Below, piece by piece: positions 48,153 through 58,428 of a stretch of 64,000 nt of DNA (its first letter is position 1; every line of letters starts with the position of its first letter). Both the position numbers and the translations under genes were made by a program. Under the pieces are notes generated by a model that was not told where the DNA came from, did no database searches, and saw only the letters and a list, made by a program, of their open reading frames with translations. The stretch comes from Leptodactylus fallax (Eukaryota; Chordata; Amphibia; Anura; Leptodactylidae), in the NCBI GenBank assembly GCA_947044405.1, contig CAMRHE010000055.1, positions 676,501-740,500 on the forward strand. The letters run 5' to 3'.

Positions 48153-49279
48153 TTAAAGGGAGTCTGTCACTTGAACCCAGCAAATCAAGTCAGCCCTGCA
48201 GGTAGATAGGTTAGGGTCACCTAAATTAAACAGTACTTTCCCCTTGAGACTCATTGCCTCTGTTGCCGAGATATTGCCTTTTAAGTCAATATAAACTATG
48301 AGGTCTTTGGAGCAATGAGGGTATTTTTGTTGTTCTAAAGAGGTAAGTGGCCACAGCCTTGGTGCTTCAAAGAGCTCATCTGCATATTGATAAAACAGCG
48401 ATATCTCGGGAACAATTCACAATGGAAAAACAGCATTTAATTCAGGTGACCCTAACCTATCTATCTGTGGGGCTGGGTTGATATGCTGGGGTCTGGTGAT
48501 ACTAACCTATCTATCTGCAGGGCTGGGGTGATATACTGGGTTCTGGTGACCCTAACCTATCTATCTGTGGGTAATAAAAGAAAATAACAGCACCAAGCAA
48601 GGCCCTGTGTATTATCATTTATAAATAGGATTAAATGTGAATGACAAATTGATCTCTCACCTTATGGGGTTTTGAATAAGCCACAACTCCCACAGAAGAC
48701 ATAAAGCAGTTGGTTGAGTGTCCGTCATCTGCTGGTTCCTCCGTCTCAGATGGACGTCAGCAATGTAGAAGGAAGGACCAAATCCAGAAGGCAATGGTAA
48801 CCATAGTGGATGAATGATAAACCAGTGCTTATCCAACACAGTGCTCAGGACTTCTGCGTGGAATTCTTGAAAGTTTAGGATTAGTTTACAAGCCGGTGGC
48901 CCTTCAGGATACAGTGATGTGGATGTAACCTGAAGGTGGTTCAGTGTGAATTTGCAGGTCAACCCTATTGACGTCAAAGGAGCTAAGCTGCAATACTAGA
49001 TCATCCAGCCACTTTATACACTTGAGAAAGGAGGTTAGTCCTCAGAAACGCGTTGTGTATTGTTGGTACTTTTATGACGAATAAAGAGGATATTCTTCAC
49101 CTAACGGTTGGGTAAGTGCTGGTTTATCATTCATCCACTACGGTTACCATTGCCTTCTGAATTCGGTCCTTCCTTCTATCTATCTGTGGAGCTGGGGTGA
49201 TATACTGGATTCTGGTGACCCTAACCTATCTATCTGCAGGGCTGGGGTGATATGCTGGTTCTGGTGACAGACTCTCTTA
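48153..49279. mobile_element. 'Family E' foldback, copy 2, with tandemised end and an insertion
   Basis: The left terminus is 'ttaaagggagtctgtcac' and the right terminus 'gtgacagactctcttaa', with TTAA at both borders (48153-48156 and 49276-49279). The right arm segment containing 'acctatctatctg' occurs four times, at 48455, 48505, 48555 and 49224. The first three are 50 bases apart. The third unit is split by an insertion (48571-49175); removing the insertion and one copy of its 14-base flank restores the 50-base spacing exactly. Confidence 0.88.
48571..49175. mobile_element. 605-bp insertion with 14-bp target duplication and inner hairpin
   Basis: 'ctatctatctgtgg' flanks the insert on both sides (48557-48570 and 49176-49189). 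Inside, arms of about 72 bases (48765-48837 and 49107-49177) are inverted copies with few mismatches, sharing 'gaaggcaatggtaacc' and 'gatgaatgataaacc'. Between them are 'gctgcaatactaga' (family A-like) and 'cagaaacgcgttgtgtattg'. One arm reaches the right end of the insert; the other arm lies 194 bases inside, so the hairpin is asymmetric. No coding frame. Confidence 0.8.
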
Positions 49280-49284
49280 ACTTT

Positions 49285-49430
49285 GACGCCCCACGTTGTA
49301 TAAAAGCTGTGTTTTTTGTTGTAGATTCTGCTGCTTCTTTGAGCCAAGGCCAGGATTACATTTAGCAGAAGGGAGAAGTATAAGAGCTTCCTAGATATTT
49401 CCCATTCCTTTTGACGCCACTCTTGGATTT
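49285..49430. mobile_element. Foldback MITE 'family D', copy 2
   Basis: 'tgttttttgttgtagattct', 'gcagaagggagaagtataag' and 'atttcccattccttttgacg' match the copies at 18964 and 53942. It lies a few bases beyond the family E element. Confidence 0.65.
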
Positions 49431-50749
49431 GATTTAAAAAATGGAGAATGTCCACATTATGTGTCTTTAGTCTTAAAGGGCTTGGCCAGTTTCTAAAAAT
49501 ATTTCCCAAATGACCCTAAACTTCTGCCCAACTTACTGTAAACTGGATAGCTGCTGATGTTTTTCCCCATAAGCTTGTTAGGAGGCCTGACTATGTAGGG
49601 CTATGTAAACCATTGCAGAGCTGCAGTTTCAGAGTCCAGAGGAAATAAGTTTGTGTTCTTTACCAGATGTACCCACACAACCACTTTATCTACTGTCCTG
49701 GTTGCATCGTCTTCTGTGTAGGCACTGAACAATAACTGAACATGTCCAGAACCTTTGCAGAAACGGATACAACCAGCAACAGCCAAGAAAGTGGTAAAAT
49801 GGTTAACTCATGTGACTAACACAAACTTGCTTCCTATGGACACCAGGACCACCATTCTGCACTGTTTACAAACCCACCAATGGGCAGCCAGAGGCCTTCC
49901 AATGACCTGCAGGGGTGAAGCCTGAACATCTATAGATGTTATAGGTATCTGGAAATTATTTTTAGGAAGTGGCCAAACTCATTAAAGTCATAGACAATAA
50001 ACTAACCACAGATTCCTTTTGGACAGGTGGCTTAGTGTCCCAAAATAGTCCTACGCTACACTGTCATGGGTGCAATAAAAATAAGTCTATACTTACCCAG
50101 ACCCTGCTTAACTGCACAAGTGCTGGACCTCAGGATGAATGCATGGGTAATGAAGCTGAGGTATGCTTCCCGAGCTGCCGTATAGAGCTGCTCAGACACC
50201 AGGAGCACTAGAGATAAGTCAGATGAGACTCATTGGACTCACCTCTAGGTAAGTATAAAGGTTTATTGATGTTTATGGCCACCATGGGGCTCCTGTCACA
50301 GAAGCAGCCAAAAGAATCCCAAAGACACTGGGGAACATGCAGATGATGCCATGAGGGAGCCCAGGAGAGGTGAGAGAAGGTGAGTATCAGCTTTTTTAAT
50401 TTTACTGAGCCTCCCCTGGGCCTCTGAAGAGTCCCCAAAATAAAACAGTAGTTCATGGGTAGGGAACCTCATAAATTCTTGGGTATAACCAAACCCAAGA
50501 TTTTTGGAAATTTCACAATGAACCCGGCTTCATACAAACTGGTACACTCATCTTTGCTACAAACCAGATGGAATCCTCATTCCTGACTTTGCTAAAAAGA
50601 TCTTGCAATGTCCCTGACCATAACCCACAGCTTATTGGCATCTCAATTCCCTCTTAATCCACCAAAAAGTAGAGAATAATGTGCAAAACTGGAATTATTA
50701 GGGTTGAGAGCTGGTAAGTATAATCCTATAACATCTTATAGCACTTCTC
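49431..50749. other. Unassigned, with family B fragment at 50370-50530
   Basis: 50380-50530 holds 'actgagcctcccctgggcct' and 'accaaacccaagatttttgg' (family B subterminal). 49550-50200 shows no known family. Confidence 0.4.
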
Positions 50750-51280
50750 ATAGCGGTGTCCATCTGGTTCGCCGGCCGTGCGCTTGGAAACTACACAATG
50801 CTCCCTTGGCCGTTGAAGATGCAAAAGAACTGAGATTCTGTAATTTTGCTAAACAACTACAATACATTAGAGCCACATTCACTGGAATTTTCGCTTTTAC
50901 AGTTTTATTGTTTATGAAATGTGTAACTCACGAAATTACGGCAGAAAGCAATTATAACAATGAGACATCTATATCGTAAGTGGTTCTGACATTCAATTTC
51001 CAAACTGTGCTATGTCTTGAGCTTTCTTGCTGTCATCCTGAGCTGTGGTTTTCAGGAAGTCTTACAGGTGAAGATGAATCATCTCCAACTGCTGAGAAAT
51101 GAAGCAGGTACATCGTATCACTGATGCTTGTATTATCGCATGATTTATGGGCTGACTTATTTTCCCGGGTTTAGTCTTCAATGGAGGTATTATTACTGTA
51201 TTTGCTTGTGATGTTAAATTTTATGAGCGTAAATATAGCATACAGTATATGAGACGTGTTAACAGAGATAAACTATTCTG
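50750..51280. other. Candidate conserved non-coding block
   Basis: Repeat-free, with 'ttttgctaaacaactacaat' and 'agaaagcaattataacaatg'. A 91-codon frame (50704-50979) ends just before a 'gtaagt' word at 50979, which could be a donor site, but the peptide has no recognised domain. I treat it as non-coding. Confidence 0.3.
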
Positions 51281-51440
51281 GAGGTCAAACATTTCCGTCT
51301 CCTTACGTTTACAAACCTGGATCTTGCTGGAAGACAGCCAAGTGCAGAAGGAGCCTCTCCCCACTCTCTGTAATCTGGGACTAGCAACATTTAGACCTAC
51401 CCACAAAATTAAAGGAAATGTTCCAAATTCTGAGAAGGCC
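51281..51440. other. No recognisable feature
   Basis: Short unassigned spacer. Confidence 0.35.
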
Positions 51441-51785
51441 ATGTAGGTGTAAAACAAACAAACAAAAAATCATACTTAACTATTCTTGGTGCTCCGTTGT
51501 ACAATCCTGGTCTCCATTCCCTCTGGTGCTGGCCAGACCATAAGTGGAGAGGCTCACATAACCACTGAGGCCTCAGAGGTTGCTGGAGAAGGACTGGTGA
51601 CATCACTGTCACCGGTCCCTCACCAGTAGATACTGAGGCCAATGATAGGCCTCAGTCGTCATGTGAGATTCTCTACTTACAGTTTGGCTTGGAATGGAAG
51701 CTAAGAGAACAAGGTTCAGGACTGTATGGGATGCCAAGGATAGGTGCGTTTGACTTTTTTTTTGTTTTATACCCACACCTGAATT
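51441..51785. mobile_element. Foldback MITE with A/T-run arms
   Basis: The left arm 'gtaggtgtaaaacaaacaaa' is matched by the inverse of 'ttgttttatacccacacct' at the right. Inner arms include 'ccactgaggcctcagagg' against 'ggccaatgataggcctcag', and 'ctggtctccattcc' against 'ggaatggaag'. Related fragments are at 35620-35730 and 43010-43230. Confidence 0.75.
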
Positions 51786-52430
51786 TGTAATGTTTGCTAG
51801 AGAACTCCTATAATCTCCTATAATTCATGCCACCCCTATCGTTTCCAACTATGACAGCAGAATTATGAGTTCTGCTCTAGACTATATGGCATAGTGGAAT
51901 CTAACATCAATACAAAATGAATTAAAAAATGTATTGACAAAGTTGTTACATATTTTATATAGTATAAACTATATATAGACTATATCTACATGCCAATAAT
52001 AATGTTCTGGACATACCCTTTAAGGGGTTATCCAAGGCCATCTATTTTGGATTGGTATGGGCTGAACTCTAAAAACCTCTGCCAATCAGCTGTTTTTAAT
52101 GTGCTGTACCCTATTAAATGTTTACTTGCTGCCGGCACTGTCTGTCTTCAGAATGCAGTAATTTTGGTATCAGATGTTTTGAGTATTGCAAAATTGTCCC
52201 ATTGGCTTGAGTAGGTTAATGCTGCCTACAATACTTAGAATAGCTGCTATAAAAGAGTATGGACTTCTGAGGAAAGCAGCGGATGGCACGGGCACTCAAG
52301 GTAAACGACAAAGAGGCCTCAGAACTTGCACAAGCGCAGCTGCCCCTTAAAAACAGCAGATGGGTGGCGATGCCAAAGCAATGCCGAAATATGTACAGAA
52401 GTAACAAATGTTAACTTAACTCAGCAAATG
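51786..52430. other. Unassigned, with TTAAGGGG-type repeat at 52019-52240
   Basis: 'tttaaggggttatccaaggc' (52018) is the recurrent repeat opening. 52240-52400 is unassigned. AT-rich run at 51890-51990. Confidence 0.4.
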
Positions 52431-52929
52431 TTAACTTGACATTTTCATTAATGAATAGTACAGGTGAATCTAAGTAACTTGGTAATATATCTTATTTAAG
52501 AAATATGTTTCCTTCTCCATTTTATAGGTTGAGTTACTTTTTATGTAGAAGTCTATGGAGAGGGGAGGAGGAGGAGCATGATGCTGGAAAAGGCACACAA
52601 ATAACTGCAGCAGCTAAGCTCAGCTACACTGTGAGTGAGAGAAATTTTCTGATACTGCTGTATTTTGCAAGACTTTTTGCTAGTACTGCACAGAATGTGC
52701 CAATACATCAATTTACAGACGACTCCTTCCCTCTCCATAGACTTCTGTGTGTGAGCTGAGCATGGAGATGGATTCTATGCAGATAAGATTGAAGATAAAG
52801 AGGAGGTGGGCTGCCTAATAAGTGGAGAAGGAAACAGATTTCTTTCACAAGATATATTACAAAGTTTCTTATATTCACCTGCACTACTCATTTATATAAC
52901 GTTGTTTTATAACTAGATGTACACTTTAA
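52431..52929. mobile_element. TTAA-flanked foldback element
   Basis: TTAA lies at 52431-52434 and 52926-52929. The left arm 'acaggtgaatctaagtaact' plus 'tggtaatatatctt' is matched by the inverse of the right arm ('gcaggtgaatataagaaact', 'ttgtaatatatctt'), and 'tgtttccttctcca' occurs in both arms. The loop includes 'gtctatggagaggggaggag' against 'ctctccatagac', a second inner hairpin. Non-coding. Confidence 0.8.
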
Positions 52930-53941
52930 TACATTACAAGGCATTGAACTGAATGGTATATAAAACATTAAATGTTAACATCTAGTCCATAGCTTGGTAG
53001 AAACCCATAGCTTACAGAAATCCTAGTCACATGCTTGGGATACAGATTGTCATTGATTCGATGCGGATTTAGGTTTGGAATTAGCACCGAAATCCATGTT
53101 AAATGGCGGAACAGACCCTTTAAGGGAAAGCATGATCACTGTGGGTGAGTATTAGGACTAATAGTATCGCTTATTACCAACTTCCACTGTGACTGGTTTC
53201 TGGAAATCTATGTATTTATTCCGGCATGGCCCCAGGGTCATGTATATACATTGTACTTGTCAATTATGACAGTATTCATCTGCAGATTTGCAGGGTAATG
53301 TGTGCTGAGAATTTCTTCTATATGAATATTTCTCCTTTGTACCTTCTCTGTTCGCTGCAGACACATTTGTCACCGTTATGTCATATTGGTAATCAAGCCA
53401 TTGCCTAAGAGCACAAACTGCAATCAATGTAATTACATTCCAGGGATGTTCACAAGACGTCTTACATTGCTGGAGCTTTACTTGAAAGTGTTGAAGTGTT
53501 TTATTTCCCACAGTAGTTAGTTCCAGGTGCCTGGATCCAGAGAGCTCAAATGCTACAAGCGTTGTGTGCACTGGCTCTGATGAGTCTCCGATACTTGGCT
53601 CACACTTTGCTTCTTTATTCCTCTTCGGAGCATTATTATGTTATCACCACAATCCCAAGGATACTACTGTTTAACACATTCATGGTAGGTTATTTTGTGC
53701 TATGAACTTGAGGAGGGGCCAGTCCTCATTGGAATGGATCCGTACCCTCTAGGACCAGGCAATGATAACAATAGTACATGGGCCCTTTGTTTTCCCAGTT
53801 GCATTGATGATAGTGAGGTGCTAGTCATAGACTTGTTGCTCAAGGCAGAGGTTTCAGAATCCATCACCCCATAGTCTTACCCTAGATTCACAAGACCATG
53901 GTACAAAACCGAAGGGCGACCATTTTCAGTAAAAATTAGGT
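52930..53941. other. Unassigned; 53160-53580 conserved-element texture
   Basis: No repeat recognised apart from a TTTAAGGG word near 53120. A 103-codon minus-strand frame (53260-53571) has no recognised domain. Confidence 0.3.
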
Positions 53942-54112
53942 CCCACGTTGCGGACACGCAGCTTTTTTTTGTTGCAGGTTTTGAGCCAAAGCCAAGAGTG
54001 GATTGAGCAGAAGGTATAAGTATAAGAACTTCCTATATATTTCCCATTCCTTTTGTAGCCATTCTTGCAGCAAAATCTGCAACAAAAAAAAGCTGCGTAT
54101 CCGCAGCATGAA
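53942..54112. mobile_element. Foldback MITE 'family D', copy 3 (best preserved)
   Basis: The left arm 'cacgttgcggacacgcagct' then 'ttttttttgttgcaggttttg' is inverted at the right as 'gcaaaatctgcaacaaaaaa' then 'agctgcgtatccgcagc'. It is about 170 bases and non-coding. It defines the ends for the copies at 18964 and 49285. Confidence 0.85.
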
Positions 54113-54225
54113 CCCTCAGCCTAAAATGGACGGTCAAAAAATTGGTCATGTGAATAGCCGCCATTCATACACAGAGAATTTAATGCAGTTTAAAAAAAAC
54201 ATCTGTGTGTTGTGTGAATATAGGG

Positions 54226-54438
54226 TTAGGCCCTATTCACATAACAGTGAAAAATGGCCGTGTGTCTTCCTATAATAATAGTGAGAGGGTTTTACATATC
54301 TGTCAAAAAACCTGACATGCTCAATTTCTGTCCGTTATATCAGATACAAAAGTACACCCATAGACTTATGGCTTTAAAAATGACCGTGTGAAACGTCTGT
54401 CACGTTGCGACTTTTCACTGTCATGTGAATAAGGCCAA
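54226..54438. mobile_element. Foldback MITE
   Basis: The left end 'ttaggccctattcacataac' plus 'agtgaaaa' matches the inverse of the right end ('ttggccttattcacatgaca', 'gtgaaaa'). About 213 bases. The flanks 54115-54225 and 54439-54510 carry related words ('catgtgaatagccgccattc'). Confidence 0.7.
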
Positions 54439-54850
54439 AAACGGACCGAGGCTTCCATTTTTCATGGACGTTAGTTTCGTGAAAAATGGAATGGTTATGT
54501 GAATAAAACATATAGGGTGCTTATCAAAAACTACTACTAGTGATGCAGTTGTCCTTTTTTCAGATGAAACAACCTTGGTTAACATGTTTCACCTTAAAAG
54601 TAAAAAATGCGCTATTTTTTAAAATGCTTTTTAACCGTACTTAACTGCATCATCTGAATTCACCTATAGACTTTGTTTAAGGCGTAGCAGAATAATCTGC
54701 ACATTGACAAACACCAGGACAAGTTCTTTTATTCCCTTATTTTTTTTTCTAGGGTTAGTGCTAAATCACGATGGAGACGGCTCACTTAGAAGGCTGCACA
54801 TTCATTTTGGCATCTCTTTTCCAATACAAGTCTCTGAGCTTTCTGTCCTT
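54439..54850. other. Unassigned
   Basis: 54439-54510 is MITE debris; the rest is unassigned. Confidence 0.35.
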
Positions 54851-55160
54851 TCCTAGTAACATATTCTAGGACATTGCCTAGTAACAGATTCTAGGACATT
54901 GAATAGCAACATATTCTAGGACATTGCCTAGGAACAGATTCTAGGATAATGAATAGCAACAGATTCTAGGACATTGCCTAGTAACAGATTCTAGGACATT
55001 GCCTAGTAACAGATTCTAGGACATTGCCTAGGAACAGATTCTAGGATAATGAATAGCAACAGATTCTAGGACATTGCCTAGTAACAGATTCTAGGACATT
55101 GCCTAGTAACAGATTCTAGGACAATGAATAGCAACAGATTTCAGGGCATCGTCTAGTAAT
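54851..55160. repeat. 25-bp minisatellite, forward array (about 12 units)
   Basis: The unit is 'tagtaacagattctagga' followed by 'cattgcc', with exact 25-base steps ('ctagg' at 54866, 54891, 54916, 54941, 54966 and 54991). A sub-variant 'ggataatgaatagcaac' recurs at regular intervals, suggesting a higher-order unit. The same repeat returns in the opposite orientation at 55365. Confidence 0.95.
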
Positions 55161-55194
55161 GGATTCCCTGTACAGTATAGGGAAATATCCTTTG

Positions 55195-55341
55195 TTTCTG
55201 TCTGAAGAGACCTCAGAGTATAATGCTGTGGCCATTCTTGTTTGTCTGAACCAAATTGCCATTTGTTTGGTTTTGTTAGAAACCTAACAATTTGGAATTT
55301 TCGGGTCGAATCCTGTTTGCTACAACAATTCGCTCACCTCT
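55195..55341. mobile_element. 'Family B' right-end fragment in the minisatellite spacer
   Basis: 'ctgaagagacctcagagtat', 'gtttgtctgaaccaaattgc' and 'attttcgggtcgaatcctg' lead to the terminus 'attcgctcacctcta'. It sits in the spacer between the two opposed 25-bp arrays. Confidence 0.65.
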
Positions 55342-55364
55342 AGTGATGGCCTTGAATTTGAACC

Positions 55365-55868
55365 AGGCAATGGCTTGTTATCTGTTACTAGACGATTGCC
55401 TGGAATCTGTTGCTAAGCAATGTCCTAGAATCTGATACTCAACGATGGCCTGAAATCTGTTACCAGGCAATGGCCTGGAATATATTACTAAACGATTGCC
55501 TGGAATCTGTTGCTAAGCATTGTCCTAGAATCTGTTACCAGGAAATACCTTGGAATCTGTTACTAGGTAATGGTCTTGAATTTGTTGCTAAGCAATGTCC
55601 TAGAATCTATTATTAGACAATGGCCTGGAATCTGTTGCTAAGCATTGTCCTAGAATCTGTTACCAGGCAATACCTTGGAATCTGTTACTAGGTAATGGTC
55701 TTGAATTTGTTGCTAAGCAATGTCATAGAATCTGTTATTAGACAATAGCCTGTAATCTGTTGCTAAGCAATGCCCTAGAATCTGTTACTAGGTAATGTCC
55801 TAGAATCTGTTACTAGGTGATGGCTTTGAATTTGTTGCTAAGCAATGTCCTACAATCTGTTATTAGCA
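55365..55868. repeat. 25-bp minisatellite, inverted array (about 20 units)
   Basis: Units such as 'aatgtcctagaatctgttac' plus 'taggc' are the reverse complement of the units at 54851-55160, again in 25-base steps ('tctg' at 55381, 55406 and 55431). Units here are more varied ('cctggaatctgttgctaagc'). Confidence 0.95.
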
Positions 55869-56719
55869 GATACAGAAAGTTAAAAGCATTGATGTTTTAT
55901 TCTTTCCCTGATCCACAGAGTGTCCCATAAATGTCGGAGCATCCGTCTTTCCTGGGCAACATTCCAAGACATTGGACATCTTAGGTATTCAGCAGATATA
56001 AGCCTTGTTACATAGGAAAGTGATCATTTCTATCTGATTATTTTTCTGGCTAGAAGCTCCAATTGTCTCCTACAACTCTTTAATATCCTCTCATGGGAAA
56101 TAGCCGCCCTTTAGAAATCAGCTGAGGTATATCGTGTCCTGACACAAGTCAGATATTTAGACAAATCTCTTTAATCTGTACTTGTGCAAGAAAGTTGGAA
56201 ACAAGCACGAAGTCCACGATCATAAATATTCTGCAGCGCTCCAGCCTGTATCGGGCACCGTAGAGTGGATTTCGTTTTATCTCTCCTCTATTATGGGACT
56301 ATTTTTCCTTAGACAATTGTCTGCATCCAATAATGTTTGCTCTTGGCTCGCAGCATTGTTGTGTGTTTAATACTCCGCTCCTCCATCTTGAGGTGAAACT
56401 GATTAATGGAAAGGGACTGAAAAAGAAATCTGTTGAGAAGGGATGGCAGATTCTTCAGCTTGTGAAATAAGAGCCTTCCCATTCTTTACTGTAAAAGTCG
56501 GCGAAAGTGAGAAGAAAAGTAGCTTTGTTACTTAGTTATGTAACACCATATAATAGCTTTCCTTCCCTATCACAAATTGCATCTTTGGAGTTAGAGAGCC
56601 ATGTTTTATCCTTTAGAATGGAAAGTAATAGCATAAGGTAATAAGTTCTCCTTAAAGGTCGTAACTTTTGCGGATGGCTATGCGTCTGATTTTTTTTATT
56701 TTCAGATATTTTCAGATAT
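55869..56719. other. Unique DNA; 55920-56540 conserved-element texture
   Basis: No repeats or long frames. It contains words such as 'gacaattgtctgcatccaat' (E-box-like CAATTG) and 'aatctctttaatctgtactt'. Confidence 0.3.
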
Positions 56720-57069
56720 ATAAGAGTTAATAGTTTATTTTTGTAAATTAACAAAAAAAAAAAAGTGAATGAGAAAAAGAGAACCCCACAGATATAGCCC
56801 TGATCTCAACATCGTCAAGTCTTTCTGTGATGACATGAAGAGACAGACGGATTGGAGCAAGCCTACATCCACAGAAGATCTGTGCTCATTTCTCCAAGAT
56901 GGCAGGAACAACCTCCCTGCCATATTCCTTCAAATTGTCTGCAAGCATACCTAGAAAAATTGATGGAAGACAAAGGGCAAAGGTCACACCAAAAAAAAAA
57001 TATTAAGAGTTCTATTTATGAAAACATTCCAACTTTGCAGATTTTTCCACACCTGCCTAAAACCTTTAC

Positions 57070-57070
<1 letters not shown>
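56720..57070 (+). mobile_element. Second Tc1-like family, copy 3
   Basis: The left repeat piece 'agttaatagtttatttttgt' is joined to the transposase C-terminus, then 'aaaggtcacacc' and the right repeat ending 'cacacctgcctaaaacc', next to an (AT)n run. The left ~50 bases and the N-terminal two thirds of the gene are missing. Confidence 0.85.
56775..56954 (+). pseudogene. Tc1-like transposase C-terminal fragment, catalytic Glu replaced
   Basis: The frame reads 'YSPDLNIVKSFCDDMKRQ', 'DWSKPTSTEDL' and 'LQDGRNNLPAIFLQ', the end of a DD34E transposase. In this family the word after 'SPDLNI' normally carries the third catalytic acid (I-E); here that position is Lys. The first two acids lie in the deleted part. 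The relic cannot be catalytic. Confidence 0.85.

Positions 57071-57071
<1 letters not shown>

Positions 57072-57115
<44 letters not shown>
57072..57115. repeat. (AT)n microsatellite, about 22 units
   Basis: Uninterrupted alternating A and T directly after the Tc1-like right end. TA is this superfamily's target, so the microsatellite may have served as an insertion site. Confidence 0.97.
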
Positions 57116-57122
<7 letters not shown>

Positions 57123-57217
57123 TCATATCTACTTTTATTTCTTTGTTTATTACTTTATTTATTGTGGTCCCCAATGGAGATGACCACCAGGTTCTACAGG
57201 TCGTCCATGTCTCACTT

Positions 57218-57440
57218 TAAGGCTACATTCAGACGACTGAGGTGCAAAACGGCCGTGAAAAACATCCAAGTCTTGAACCCAAGGGGCACCCTTTTTCATG
57301 GATCCTTCATACATTAGTGTGCATGGAGGGATCCGTGAAAACAAACAAAAATAGGGCATGTTCTATATTTTACCAGACCGTCGAAATAACGGTTATGTGA
57401 ATAATCCCCATTCGCTGGCATTGAATTAACTCGGTGACAT
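57218..57440 (+). mobile_element. MITE 'family C', copy 1
   Basis: It starts 'aaggctacattcagacgact' and runs through 'ggtgcaaaacggccgtgaaa' and 'gcatggagggatccgtgaaa'. The inverse of 61850-62066 carries the same words in the same order, so the two are opposed copies of one family. Non-coding. Confidence 0.75.
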
Positions 57441-57589
57441 CCATCAAAAAAGTGGAAGTGACATGGACATTAATCATTATCATGTGATCACTATCAGCTT
57501 TAATGTGTTGGGTGAGTTTGCTTTTGAAGTCCATGTTTTATGTTTCCCAAAGTAAAGCTAAACATCCATGACAGTCTTAGTACATGAGG
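57441..57589. other. No recognisable feature
   Basis: Short unassigned spacer. Confidence 0.35.
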
Positions 57590-58310
57590 TCCAACAGGTT
57601 TTCCAAACCTGCACAAAATAAATTTACATGTGCGATTTGCCTCAAATTACTAGCGTTTAATATATAATAAATGTGCAAATACAAATGACAATTCAAGGCT
57701 GAGTTGCTGTACAAACACGAAAAGCGGAAAATAATATTACTAAACAAATTTGTTTCAATGCACGGCATGTCGAATAATAATTGGAGTTTAGCTCATCCTA
57801 CTGGAACTACCGCAGCACTTTGTAATTCAAGGCATAAACAAACAAACATACATACGTCTAGTGGAAAAAGGAAGAAAAAAGATCCCACCTGTTTGGTATT
57901 TTTAGAGTTTATGACTATAAACAGAAATAATTCTTGAAAATGGCAGCTCCGTGAGTCTCTTTTTGCTCTCATTTCAGTCATCGCCATAAATCACCCCCAC
58001 CCCATGTCTTCCAATAAATATTTACATGTATATCTGCAAGTCAAAAAATATTGTAGGTGCAATCAAATCTGATGGAGGCAGCCATGCTGAATTAAATAGA
58101 ATGAAATTGCTTGAAAAATGTTACACTTGTGGAGCCCAGGGTAGAAATTTGGTTATTTGTCTTAAAAGAGAAAGCATTACTTTTGGGAAAGGAACAAATG
58201 CATTATAAATCAGATAACCGAAGGAAGGAAATTATTTCTGAAGCAGAGGCTATGATAAGCGCAGCTTCAGATTTCTGTCTTGTTATGATTTAGAGGAAAA
58301 TGATATTCTA
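57590..58310. other. Candidate conserved non-coding block (~700 bp)
   Basis: Repeat-free and AT-biased, with 'gtcgaataataattggagtt', 'tgtaattcaaggcataaaca' and 'gaattaaatagaatgaaatt'. Short frames (60-77 codons) on both strands overlap and resemble nothing known. The texture is that of a deeply conserved enhancer block. Confidence 0.4.
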
Positions 58311-58428
58311 CAATAAAGTTAGCTTTAGATACCTTTAGGGCTTAAAAACGCAGGCGGATCATAATGGAGAACAAATCAGCCAACATACGTATCGTTGGTT
58401 TGTATCTCACTGGAGTCCTAGAGGAATT

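Noticed and set aside
50704..50979. Possible exon with a 'gtaagt' donor at its end
   Set aside because: The peptide has no recognised domain, no acceptor context is convincing, and the frame stops at the donor word by chance.
54851..55868. CRISPR-like or integron-like repeat array
   Set aside because: 25-base units are contiguous with no spacers, and the context is eukaryotic.
56225..56250. LINE 3' end ('attctgcagcgct')
   Set aside because: Only a 13-base match to the LINE tail with no continuation on either side; likely coincidence.
57072..57115. (AT)n run as a promoter or origin
   Set aside because: A plain dinucleotide microsatellite with no other supporting signal.
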